Below, one piece after another: positions 25,261 to 37,797 of a stretch of 64,000 nt of DNA. Origin of the DNA: Rhizophagus irregularis (lineage: Eukaryota; Glomeromycota; Glomeromycetes; Glomerales; Glomeraceae); assembly GCF_026210795.1 (NCBI RefSeq), contig NC_089453.1, positions 2,358,501 to 2,422,500 of the forward strand, read 5' to 3'. A program made the position numbers and the translations under genes. The notes under the pieces were generated by a model. It searched no databases, had not been told where the DNA came from, and saw only the letters and a list, made by a program, of their open reading frames with translations. The first letter of the stretch is position 1; every line of letters starts with the position of its first letter.

Positions 25261-28200
25261 TTAAATTTCATTTATATCAAACTCATATTCTTTTGTAATA
25301 TATTCTAAAGAAAAAGAATCAAGTAATTAATAAATTCCTTTACGTACTGATTAAAAAAAACAATTTATTACGTACCTTTATTGTTGATTGATTCTTCAAT
25401 AAGTTTATTATCTAAGATGATAATAATTATTAAATGTTAAAATATTGTAAATGTTGTCCAAATTTATATAAAATAATGTTTACATACTTGGTTTCGTATT
25501 AAATGTTATAATTGAAGGTGAACCAGTTAAAGAACTTAATGATCTGCTTGTATAAATTGCTTTTGGATGAGGTTTTTCATTAAAATCTGGTCCAAGCATT
25601 TTTAATTTTATTAATTCTAATCTTATTTCTTCAGCTTGATTAAAATATTTGGCATCCACTCCCATATTTGACCAAGAATTAAAAATTTCACAAACATCCG
25701 TTGCCAAAGGTCTCTTTTTAGGATCAGGATTCCAACATTTTTTCATTAAATTAGCAAAATCTTCAGGAGTGTCGTAAGTAATATTAGGTCGTTTTCCATC
25801 AATAATTTTGTAAATTAAATCAGCATCATGTTCAACATTAGCAAAAGGTTTGCAGCCAGTTGTTAATTCCCACATAATCATGCCCATACAATAAATATCA
25901 GATGATTTAGAAAATTTGACGCCTTTAAATATTTCTGGTGCAATATAAGGTATTACTCCATATATACTGCTATCATGTGGAATGTCATTTGCGGGCTGTG
26001 ATAATCCTAAATCTCCAATTAGATATTGATCTATTTTACATGAATCATTTTCAATTATTTCAACCAATATATTTCCACTATGAAAATCTCGATGTACGAA
26101 GTCTTTTTCATGAATAGTTTGAAGTCTAAAATAAGAAATTGGTTATTAATAAAATTTTATTTAAATAATTTTAAAATCATTATTAATTAATGTTAAGTTA
26201 TAAATACCCATCTGAAATTCGCCACAAAATGTGCAATTTTTTCCTCCATGTAATCTCCGTAAAATTCTTTTGTAAATAATTATGTAAATCTCCTCCATTT
26301 GCATATTTCATTATAAACATAAATTCTTTTGTTATAGGATCTTTTGTGATACCATGACAATTAATAATATATTCAAATTTACTATCATAACATTGATAAA
26401 ATGATTCTAACTAAAATTTTATAGTTTAAATTAGTATATTAAATATTTTTTAAAAAAAAACAAATTTTGAAAATTAATTACCTCATTAAAAAAGTATTTA
26501 TTTAGTTCTTGAGAATTTAAAACTTTTTTTATAGCAACAATGTCTCCATTAATTAAAGCTTTATAAATAATACCAAATCCTCCTTCTGCTATTTTTTTTA
26601 AAATTTTAATTTGTGAATATGAAACCCATTTTATTTTCGGTTTTGTAGAGTGATAATCAAACTCATTTTGAGAACTTTGATATTTTTGTTTCAAAAATTT
26701 AAAAAATCCTTGAGAATCTTCTAGAATTTCATTTAATTCTTCACTGGTAAAATCAAGTAAATGACTTGTATAGCATGCTTTTGGATGAGAGTTTACAATA
26801 AGATTATTATGTTCAATTGGTGCATTTATAAATTCCATGATATTTCTTTTTAATTCTTCATTAATATCTTCAATTTTCTTATACACAGGACGAAAAATCC
26901 AATTTTCAATGATATTTAAAACTTCTTTAGAAGATGGCCTTTTTAATGGATCTTCATCCCAGCATTTTTTCATTAAATCTATATAACATTGTGGAGTATT
27001 TTCAATAATTTTAGGACGTTCACCTTTACAAATACTTAAAGCAAGTTGAAGATCATGTGCTTTATCATTAAATGGTGGAATTTTAGATGTAAATTCCCAC
27101 ATAATTATAGAAAAACTATATGTATCACAAGCTTGAGTATAAGGTTGACCTCTTAAAATTTCAGGTGCTATAAATGGTAAAACTCCATAGATGTCATTTT
27201 CTTTTAAAAAAGGGTTTGCAAGTTGATATAATCCTAAATAATCACTAATAAAAATTCCATACGTATCTTCTTCATATTTGTTACATAAAATATTACCATT
27301 ATGAAAGTTATAATGAATAAGATCTTTTTCATGAATATCATTAAGACCCTTAATAATTTGATATAAATAAAATAATTTTTGTTCCCAATTTTTTGTTATT
27401 TCTGTTAAACAACTTTTTAAACTATCCTTATTTGTATACTCCATTATTAATACATGATACAAAGTATCTGGATCTTTTGTAAATCCATATATTTTAATAA
27501 TTCCATGTGAATTATTAATAATTTTCCACTATAAAAAAATAATATTTAATTAATTAATATAAATAAATTATAATATTAAAAAAAAAAATAATAATAATAT
27601 TTAATCATACTTCATTTAAAAATTCATTTAAACTTTCATCTGAATTATTAAGATAATCAAAATATTTTAAAATTACTTCAATACTATCATATTTAGCTTT
27701 ATATATAGTACTAAATCCTCCTTTATCAAGATATTCAATATTTTCAAATTTATCATAAGGAACCCATTTTAATTCATTTTTAGAAATAAATTGATCCACA
27801 ATTTCACTTCCACTATTACCAAATCTTTAAATATAAAAATGAAATTATATTAAAAATTAAAATTCAAAATAAAATTTACAATTAAAAATTTAATATTAAA
27901 TAATATTAATTATACTTACTCTAAATAAAATTATAAGATTTTAATATAATAATAATTAATTAATTTAAATTTTAAATAAATAAATAGTATATAATAACTT
28001 ATAACTTACAAACTAAAATAAATTATCAAAATTTTTAAAAAAATTTAATTAATATTATATAATTATAATAAATTAAATATAAAAAATATAGGATTATTAT
28101 AATTAAAAATGAATACTTACAGGCTAAAATATTTTAAATGATTTTTTAAATAATTTAGTTAGTTTATATTATATGTAAATATTATATAAATATTAATAAA

Positions 28201-31200
28201 TATAATAGAATTACTTACAATCTAAAATAGTTGAATAATTTTTTAAATAAAGAATTTAGTTAGTAGTTTAAATTATATATAAATTATATATAAATATAAT
28301 AGAATTACTTACAATCTAAAATATTTGAATAATTTTTTAAATAAAGAATTTAGTATAAATATTATATAAAAATAATAGAATTAAATAAATAACATACTCC
28401 CTATATTATAAATAAATAATTTTTAAATAAAGAATTTAGTTAATTTAAATTATATGTAAATATTATATAAATAAGTAATAATGAAATTAAATACATGACT
28501 TACGAACTATATTATTAAATAATTTTTTAAATAAAGAATTTAATTAGTTTAAATTATATGTAAATATTATATATAAATATAATAGAATTAAATAAATAAC
28601 ATACTCCCTATATTATTAAATAAATAATTTTTTAAATAAAGAATTTAGTTAGTTTGAATTATATGTAAATATTATATAAATATAATAGGATTAAATAAAT
28701 AACATACTCCCTATATTATTGAATAAATAATTTTTTAAATAAAGAACTTAGTTAATGTAAATATTATAAATATAACAGAATTAAATAAATAACTTATAAC
28801 TTACCAACTAAAAGAAATTACAAAATAATTTTTAAATAAAGAATTTAATTAGTTTAAATTATATGTAAATATTATATAAATATAATAAAATTACTTACAA
28901 GCTAAAATATTTGAATTTTTAAATAAAGAATTAGTTAGGTAAATTATATGTAAATATTATATAAATATAATAGAATTACTTACGATCTAAAATATTTTAA
29001 ATAAAGAATTTAGTTAGTTTAAATTATATATAAATATAATAGAATTAAATAAATAACATACTCCCTACATTATTAAATAAATAATTTTTAAATAAAGAAT
29101 TTAATTAGTTTAAATTATATGTAAATATTATATAAATATAATAAAATTACTTACAAGCTAAAATATTTGAATTTTTAAATAAAGAATTAGTTAGGTAAAT
29201 TATATGTAAATATTGTATAAATATAATAGAATTACTTACGATCTAAAATATTTGAATAATTTTTTAAATAAAGAATTTAGTTAGTTTAAATTATATGTAA
29301 ATATTATATAAATATAATAAGATTAAATAAATAACATACTTTCTATATTATTAAATAAATAATTTTTAAATAAAGAAATTAGTTAGTTTAAATTATATGT
29401 AAACATTATATAAATATAATAGGATTAAATAAATAACATACTCCCTATATTATTGAATAAATAATTTTTTAAATAAAGAATTTAGTTAGTTTGAATTATA
29501 TGTAAATATTATATAAATATAATAGAATTACTTACAAGCTAAAATATTTGAATAATTTTTTAAATAAAGAATTTAGTTAGTTTAAATTATATGTGAATAT
29601 TATATAAATATGATAGAATTACTTACAAGCTAAAATATTTGAATTTTTAAATAAAGAATTTAGTTATTTTAAATTATATGTAAATATTATATAAATATGA
29701 TAGAATTACTTACAAACTAAAATATTTGAATTTTTAAATAAAGAATTTAGTTAATTTAAATTATATGTAAATATTATATAAATATAATAGAATTACTTAC
29801 AAGCTAAAATATTTGAATAATTTTTAAAATAAAGAAATTAGTTAGTTTAAATTATATGTAAATATTATATAAATATAATAGAATTAAATAAATAACATAC
29901 TCCCTATATTATTAAATAAATAATGTTTTAAATAAAGAAGTTATTGGTTTAAATTATATGTAAATATTATATATAGATATAATAAAATTAAAATAAATAA
30001 CATACTCCCTATATTATTAAATAAATAATTTTTTAAATAAAGAATTTAGTTAGGTAAATTATATGTAAATATTATATAAATATAATAGAATTACTTACGA
30101 TCTAAAATATTTTAATAATTTTTTAAATAAAGAATTTAGTTGGTTTAAATTATATATAAATATTATATAAATATAACTGATAGTAGAATTAAATTATATA
30201 TAAATATTATATAAATATAATAGAATTAAATAAATAACATACTCCCTATATTATTAAATATTAAATTAGTTTAAATTATATGTAAATATTATATAAATAT
30301 AACAGAATTAAATAAATAATTTATAAATTACCAACTAAAAAAAATTACAAAATAATTTTTTAAATAAAGAATTTAGTTAGTTTAAATTATATGTAAATAT
30401 TATATAAATATAATAGAATTACTTACAATCTAAAATATTTGAATAATTTTTAAATAAAGAATTTAGTTAGTTTAAATATAATAGAATTACTTACAATCTA
30501 AAATATTTGAATAATTTTTAAATAAAGAAATTAGTTAGTTTAAATTATGTATAAATATTATATATATATAATAGAATTAAACAAATAACATACTCCCTAT
30601 ATGGGCGTGCGTCAGTTAAAAAGGGGGAAATCTACGTTTTCATCATTTTGAGAAAAATGAAATTAACTTATTTGCAAGAAAAAACATTTTGCTTTCGTGC
30701 GTCAGTTAAAAGGGGGGAAATTTGGTGGCTAAACTTTTATCCATATCATGTGACTTTACCTTCATCATTTACGTCATGCTATTGCTAAATAAGTCAATGA
30801 TCGTCAAATAATCAAATGATCGTCCCTATAGCATATTTCAGTTATTTGATTTTATTTCGATAATTTATTATGCTTATCGGCATACAATATTAAGTGAAAA
30901 TAGTGTACATTGATGGTTTACACAATATAAGCCAAAAACCTCAAATTTGGTTTTGAGGTAGATTTCCCCCTTTTTAACTGACGCACGCCCATATTATTGG
31001 ATAAATAATTTTAAATAAAGAATTTAGTTAGTAGTTTAAATTATATATAAGCATTATATAAATATAATAGATTAAATAAATAATTTACACCCTGTAGCAT
31101 TATTAATTAATAATAATTATAAAGTAAAGTAATTATAACCAATTAGATAAAATATTATAATTGTATATAAAAATTAAGTATATACAGTAACTTACAATCT

Positions 31201-31710
31201 AATTATTTAAATAAATATTATTAGTTTAAATTATATATAAATACTTTTAAATAAATATAAAATAAATACTTACTTTCTATAATATTAGTACCATAATTAT
31301 TAAACAATTATATTAATAGAAAATTTTGTTATTAAATATTATGCAAAATTCAATGAAAAAAAATAACTATTAACTTACCAACTATAATAATAAAATAAAT
31401 TATTTGGTTATATAAAATAATAGAAATAAGTAATTTAAGTAATTAATTATCATTCTGATTATAAGACAGCCTATTACTTACGAGCTAATATAGTAAAAAT
31501 AATTTTTAAAATAGTTTAAAAAATTTAAATTATATGTTTATAATTTACAAGCTGTTAAATAATTTTCTTACCTTTATTTTTTTCTATTTTTAAAAATAGG
31601 TCCACTATGTTGCAAATTTGGTTTGAAAAAAAATTTAGAGCAATTTCAATTTGTATTAGATATCTATATTCATATTATATGCTTTTACCTTCGTCGTTAC
31701 TTTGAGCCAT
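25261..31710 (-). CDS. Tandem pseudokinase-kinase gene with a proposed micro-exon 5' region
   Basis: Well supported exons (transcript order): 27812(or 27824)..27611, 27528..26482, 26410..26208, 26125..25488, 25411..25376, 25304..25261; phases join throughout. Domain 1: GGFSTIYKA, VILKYF, loop HYNFHNGN (HRD Asp replaced by Asn), DYLGL for DFG, so probably a pseudokinase. Domain 2: EGGFGIIYKA, VAIKK, HRDFHSGN, DLGLS, IAPE, so probably active. Both are TKL-like. An uninterrupted frame (26482-27528) spans the join between the domains, so the fusion is read directly. The first kinase exon has no ATG and needs upstream exons. A candidate start exon is 31710..31689 (MAQSNDE) with 31604..31572 next; including 34 three-base exons and one single-base exon gives 2328 nt, 775 residues, in frame. 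The C-terminal exons are solid; the micro-exon part is inference. Confidence 0.72.
27914..31551 (-). repeat. Array of 34 units, each with AG-NNN-GT micro-exon signature
   Basis: About 90-bp AT-rich tandem units. On the minus strand each has a donor (GTAAGT, GTATGT, or GTAATT/GTAAAT), usually a CTAAC branch-like site, then (T)TTTAG or ATATAG, exactly three bases, and the next donor. Triplets: GGA 9, CTT 6, ATT 5, TTG 3, ATC 3, TTT 2, AAA 2, and one each of CTC, GGT, TTC, CCT. Plus-strand triplet positions (rightmost base) include 31551, 31484, 31381, 31276, 31198, 31091, 30596, 30497, 30429, 30334, 30245, 30101 and so on down to 28123 and 28012. A final unit at 27920 leaves one base. Splice signals are kept while the triplets differ. 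Confidence 0.8.
30602..30991. mobile_element. Mariner-like MITE inside the micro-exon array
   Basis: Perfect inverted ends TGGGCGTGCGTCAGTTAAAA, flanked by TA on both sides (30600-30601 and 30992-30993). Removing it rebuilds a normal array unit. An internal third copy of the end word lies at about 30698. The insertion leaves the ATATAG acceptor intact. TA duplication fits Tc1/mariner-derived MITEs; a 4-bp ATAT reading is also possible. Confidence 0.8.
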
Positions 31711-32337
31711 TACTGAATAATTTTATTTTTGGGTAAATACAATTAAACGCCTTTATTCGAGTATATATGGTTGTTTGTGTAATATTATCTATGCAAAATG
31801 CAGATACCAATTTTCAGCCAGATAAATGAGATAACAGGAACCGTTAAAGCATCCGAAATGTTGATTACAACTGTTACGCGAATTTTTGCGCACGTGATTT
31901 CCGATCTTACATGATGATCCGATGAAATTTCGGTACATTTGTGTACATGTCGATTTCCGGTGTTACGAGACGATTTACGCCGATGTATAGTTTAACTATA
32001 TTAAAGATATTGATTTTATTTGATATTTTACTTATATATCGTTTTTATATCTATTTTAATTTATTTATTTATTATTAGTTATATCATTTATTTTCTTTAT
32101 TTGTATTATTTATATGTAACAATTTTATTGAATTTATTTGAAGATAATTGTGTGAAAATTAGTTCAATAATATTAATTGTCTAAAATTATCGTTTGTGTT
32201 CTATTAAAAAGGTGGCTTACAATAAAAATTATCGCTATTGTAATATATTGAGATGAAACATTGACGATTAAACATTATTAGATTAGATTTCGCCCTTGAT
32301 TGTTAGAAAAAGAGATGGCAATAAGATAGGACCCCGA
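31711..32337. promoter_or_regulatory. Presumed 5' region of the tandem kinase gene
   Basis: This lies upstream of the candidate ATG at 31710 (minus strand). It is less AT-extreme than the array, with CACGTGA and several CGATTTCCGG-like words around 31890-31970. No coding frame. Its promoter role is inferred from position only. Confidence 0.3.
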
Positions 32338-32540
32338 AATATACATAAAAGGGTCAGGTCAGAGTTTGCGTATAATGAGTCAAAAAAATCATGTAGATCA
32401 TTCCTTTTATGGATAATCCCAGCCAAAATAATATTTCCTAATTTAGATAATGGCTGAAATTATCGTAATTCCGGCCCTGAAAGAATGCGTATTTTGGACC
32501 ACTTCTGGACCTGACCTCTACATATATATTTCGGGGTCCT
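32338..32540. mobile_element. hAT-like MITE with perfect 8-bp target duplication
   Basis: Inverted ends AGGACCCCGAAATATA followed by a GTCAGGTC word on both sides. The 8-mer AATAAGAT flanks it directly (32330-32337 and 32541-32548). Eight-base duplications are typical of the hAT superfamily. 203 bp, no coding capacity. Confidence 0.75.
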
Positions 32541-32548
32541 AATAAGAT

Positions 32549-33149
32549 ATAAATACGCCTCTACTAACTCCATTATAAAAAGGAGGAGACATATATAGTT
32601 GTTCTAGAGAATTTTCCCCTATTACCTTTATTCGCTTTGTTGTAAACCGAAAGTTCCCCTTCTATTTAAATAAAATCGTTACATTTTGGTTATTATACAT
32701 TGTTTCTATATATATTTATATAAGATTTGTCTTATATATCGCGTATTACTACTAATCGTATTTTATAGTTGTTTACCTTGACGATTCTTAACGAACAATA
32801 CCGGAAATACCTTGGATAGGTAGTATTGAGTAAGAATTTCGTTGGTATCCGTGTAGTTAGTTATACGATATAAGTCATCCGCCATTCGTCTCTTTATTAC
32901 CGTCATTATTCGGTAACACAACTTTCTTGTCGATCATTAGCTATAGAAGAGTTAAAAGTTAAAACTAATATAGTGCTCTTTGCAAATTTGTTATGAAGTA
33001 AGAAGGTGGCCATATGAAAAAGTCTGAGTAATTTTTGACCTTTAAAGACAGCTGCGGTGGCGGCTTGGTGCTAGAAATAAGATGCCACTATATAGATACG
33101 TTTATGGTGACATTTATAACACTCAATGGGTGGTGTGACAAATAAAGAT
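32549..33149. other. Intergenic ahead of the LINE relic
   Basis: No coding frame recognised. It may include decayed 5' parts of the adjacent LINE, but I could not support that. Confidence 0.35.
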
Positions 33150-35640
33150 CAGGCCATTCAAAAAATGTCACGATATAAATTAAGCAACGCGAACGCAGCA
33201 GTCACCGTAGTGTGGTAAGATTTTTCCACTACACCTATCAATAATATTAATGACAATTGGGAAGAGGAAGTATCGATAAAATTTAATGTAACAGCATTTA
33301 TGGATGATACGACTTTGAAGAAAAAATGGTCAGAATTTGTCATGAATTTTTTCAGATAAATGACATCAAAGCTAATGTATAAAAGTACGAATTGAAAAAA
33401 ATTATTATAAGGATAAGGATTTAGAGATAGACGGTACAAAAATAGAGAAAATGAATCACGAAGAAGGTAATAGATATCTTGGAATTTGGTTTAGATACGA
33501 TAATCGAAGGAAAAATTTTAAGAAAAAGATCAAGACAATAATTGATAAAGCATGTTAAAATTTTTGCATGGAAAAATTTAAACGAAAAACAAATAATAGC
33601 TGTTTGAAATATGGTGGTAATTCCAAGAATAGAATACCAATTACAAGCAATAGTATTGAGTAAAGAGGAATGCGAATTTTTGATGCAAAGAATTAATTGT
33701 TTGGTGAAAAGATGTGCAAATTTATCAAGATCGACACCAAATTTCATAATTTATGAAAAAGAAATTTATGGACTGAAAATAATATATGATTTACAATTAG
33801 AAAGTATAAGTAAGAATATAATTTATCAAGCAAACGGTAACGAAAAATTGAGGAGATTATTTAAAATAAAAATGATGCAAGGACAAAAGAATTTGGACTG
33901 CAAAATGTATAGGAGAAATATTTATAAAGGAGTAAATTGCTGGATAAGAGACGCAATTAATTTGTTAAAATCGGGAGACATGAGTATATGTATACATGAA
34001 ATTGTAGATAAAGATGTAAATCATAAAATTAAAGGAGGAAATGTAGAAGTTATTGATCTTATGAGTAAAAAAGAAATATTAAAAAGTGCACAATCAAGAA
34101 GAACAAAAGGAGTATTATTTTTAGAACAAGTACTAGAAAGTGATAAAGAACATTTAATGAAGTAGAAACATTTCTGTACAGAAAAGGGATTAAGTTTTAA
34201 AGGAAAGGTGCCAAAGTGGTTTACGGATTTAGAAAAAGAAGTTTTAGAAGATAAAAAGTCGAGATGAATAAAAGAGAAATATATAAATAGAAATCTCGAT
34301 AAAAAGAATATTCATTTAAAGCTTTTTGACGAAGACGAAAAAGTAAATAATAATAACATTGTCACGTGGAATGATGAAAAGGGACGCCCAATGTTTGGTG
34401 TAGACAAGAAAAATAAAAAAAGCAAAAATTATAAAAGAATTAGAAGTCATTTAATTCTAAGAAACAAAGATGAAGTATAGATGAATCACCAAGTTTAATT
34501 AAGTGTGAAGTATGTGAACGAAATATAAGTAAGAAAAAGATAAAAGAAGGTGAAATAGGTGAATGTCTAATATATTTGCGAACGAAGAAAGTAGGATAAT
34601 TAAAAAGCGTTTTGAAGGTTGGTGCGTTAAACCTTATGAATCATTAAGAAATATAATTTTTAAGAATGTAATGATTAAAAATTATGTAATAGAAGATAAA
34701 ATGAACGAACATTATAATTTTAGAATAGATATTATAGATAGTTTAATTAGTGCGAATGAAAATTGGATAAATATTTTGAAAATAGTATTATTGAAGAGAG
34801 TGGGATAGGAAATAGACGGAATGTATTTAGGTTAATTATAGATTGTTTAAAGATAAAGAATAAAATTAGACAAAATGAGAAACGTGATTATGGATATAGG
34901 GTAAAATGGATAATAAGAGATGAGAAATCAAAATGAACACTATATTTAAAGTTACAATATAAAATCCTATTGAGAAGTTTAATAATAGGATTGATTTTGA
35001 TAAAAAATGAAAGCGATATATATTTTGGGATCAATATTAATATATTGAAACTATTGAATGAATTTATGAAAAATTTGAGTAATAGACGAAAATTGGATGA
35101 AAAAATGTATATCGATTTAATGTTTATGGAGAATTTTCTAAAGAAAACTAAGATGAATATAGAGTCATGTAATAGTAAGATATTAACAGAGTTAGACGAT
35201 TTGAAAAGGAATCTGAGAAAAGAATTAAATGAAGAAAAAGATAAAAAATCAAAAGAGTATAGCGTAGAATTTATCGATGATTAACGAATTCAATTTATAT
35301 TGGAAGAAAAATTTGATTCCAGGATCATTGAATTATTGGTTCGATACTTTATTTTGGAAATTATATTTTAATTGGTATTTTAATGGGAGATTTATTTAGG
35401 ATTAGTATCACTTCAGAAGATACAAATATACTTCAAATTCGAATGATTTATAGGAGGATTTTAATTAGATTATTACATTCTTATTTTAATTAATCGATTT
35501 TTTTTGCCTTTTTTCTTATGACGAAAAAGTGCCACATTATTTATTTTATTAATGGTTTAGTAAAATTATTAATAGGAGAGAATCCGTCGCGCTGCGCCGG
35601 GATATATATTAATTGCATATTATAGTATTATGTATTGAAA
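33150..35640 (+). mobile_element. Degenerate non-LTR retrotransposon (LINE) 3' half
   Basis: At about 33288-33317 the frame reads TAFMDDTTLK, the reverse-transcriptase catalytic motif (xxDD) in a LINE-like context. Downstream, with frame changes, come YLGIWFRYDN and KKIKTIIDKAC, then the thumb-like region (33611-34165: VVIPRIEYQLQAIVLSKEEC), and later lysine-rich frames (34563-34808, 34970-35284) with a CEVCE motif near 34508. Several stops and frameshifts interrupt it, so it is inactive. A GTCGCGCTGCGCCGGGATAT tail (35586-35605) may be near its 3' end. No long terminal repeats seen. Confidence 0.7.
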
Positions 35641-36334
35641 AGAAAATTCTGATTATGTTTAGAAATTTTGTTACTTATATAATACTAATTTTATTTGTAA
35701 TTAGAAATTTGAAGAATTGAAAGTAAATAAATGATTCAGAATAAAATAAATAATAAAATTAAATAAAATAAAGGAACTAATTATTACTAATTAATATTAG
35801 TAAATGTCAGTTGCCGAACATAAAGAAAGGGCAAAGTCCGATCTATTGTTAAGAAAAAATAAAAATAAAAATATTACTAATCATAAAAAGAAGAGCTACT
35901 ATATTGTTTACAATTTATTAACTTAATAAGTTTAATTGTCTATTACTTATTATTCTTAGAAAAACTTCAATTACTGGAAACTAAAAAATAATTTAAAATA
36001 TTTTATATTAGTAATCAACATGGATACGGAATAGTTCAGGCGTATACAAATCACAATTCATACAGGCTAATCTAAACGTTAGGTTATACAGGGAATTTTT
36101 TTTAGTATATTATAAAAAAAAATCTAATCAAAAAAAATCTAGCCAAAAAAAAATTAATAATACATTCATTAGTAATCAACGTCAATGAATAACCCAAACA
36201 GAGGCGCGGCAGATCATGTGTTTCATATTACACAATTCAAATTATTTGATTTTTGTTATTTTAGTTTATTTAGTATGAAACTCGGGATATATTAATATTT
36301 TGTTATAATTAATAAAGGATTATCTTTGTAGCTT
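35641..36334. other. AT-rich intergenic
   Basis: Low-complexity A/T with no coding frame or recognised RNA gene. Confidence 0.4.
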
Positions 36335-37797
36335 GTGGTGGAAAACGTCTATAAGCCCTGTAAAAAAAGTCGATCCGTTCTTTATATTCCATCTTTTTTC
36401 CGCAAAAGAATCATATTTCCGGAATTAATAACATTATATCACGGTATTTATCGAATCATTTTCATTTTCCGTGATGGATCCATGAAGGGCTCATTTTTAT
36501 ATTTTTATGGAGTTTTTACAGAAATTACGGATAAAATTTTTCATAGGGAAGACGGTAACAAGTCTTACAACGGTATGAAATTGTTAAACGGTAAGCAGTT
36601 GCAGGCAAATTTGCCTGCGATTTTAATAAAAATTCAGCCCTAATTCCTCTAAAAAATAAAGCTATTTATTTTCCCTAACAGTTTAAACGACATATTATAT
36701 GATGATGACGGGTGACCATTATTTTTTGATTATATACTTGAAAAATTAATCATTAGTTAAAAAGTTAGCATTTTTAATAACAACCGCGATCTTAAAAATT
36801 TTTGCAATTAATTTCGACGCTTTCATCAGGATTTAATTATAGCTATATAAGTATCATAATACAATATGTAGATTAGTCATGACAAACAACATTTATTATT
36901 TGAACCTTTGAGATTTAAAAGTAGGATTTTAATCCTACATAGGACCTAAAAAACTGAATAATTTTCGAAAAATTAATAAAAAAAGTGCAAACGAGTTTAA
37001 AATATAAAAAATTTTTATTAATTGTCATTTTCTTTTAGAGTATCTACTATTCTTGTTTCTAATAATCCCGAATACTGGGTAATTTAAAATATATCACTAT
37101 CACTAACCATATTCTAAATTCCTTTATTGTTAAATCTTTCCCTCACTTCCATCATAAGTATTGGTATTTTTAACAATTATTTTTATTTGTTCTAATGAGA
37201 AAAAGAGACTAAAAATGGAATAGGGTGTTGGTAAAATTAAATTGGCATTCATAGGGTAAATTCATGTAAAGGTTTAGAGTGTTATAGGATATTAAAAGGT
37301 GGAGCCGGAAGTTGTGTAATCTGTTCATCTTCATTGCCATGGCTGTTCCTTTACCACTACCACTACCGCTACCTCTGGCTTTGCCTCTAAGATTTCTTCA
37401 ATTTCTTGTACTCCCTATAATAAAAATTTTTCAGATCACATGTCAGAGTTTTCTAGAAAAATGATCATTTATCGGAGTTTTTCCCAGAAAATCTTTTTAT
37501 AGGGCCTATGTATCTCTTCATTAGTTTCATAAAATAAATAAATAAAAAGTTGAAAGTGTGAGAAAAAATGCAAAACATTAAAAAAATTTCGGGATTTCTA
37601 AATTCCGAAATGTTTGATTTGCAGGCGACTTTATTTTAATGATTAGCCGATTAGCCAAATAACTAACCATACATTTGATGATCATCATGTTGATTATTTC
37701 ACCTGCAGAATAATTTGACATTTCGGGTAAATTTATAAAAAACTTTACTAATGAAAAAAAAATTGCAGGCAATTTTCCTTAATTACCGTTTAAAGGG
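36335..37797. other. Region bounded by related inverted segments
   Basis: A plus-strand 102-codon frame (36335-36643) has no recognised domain. Its end (TAAACGGTAA...GCAAATTTGCCTGC, 36585-36620) resembles the complement of 37750-37795 (TAAACGGTAA...GAAAATTGCCTGCA). This suggests a roughly 1.2 kb element with inverted ends, but the match is interrupted. No target duplication seen. Confidence 0.3.

Noticed and set aside
25480-27462. Two separate kinase genes on the minus strand
   Set aside because: A single uninterrupted frame (26482-27528) contains the end of kinase 1, the linker and the start of kinase 2, with matching splice phases after it.
27914-31551. CRISPR-like look of the array (regular repeats with variable spots)
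   Set aside because: Units are AT-rich, about 90 bp, imperfect, with only three variable bases; the setting is eukaryotic and no cas genes are present.
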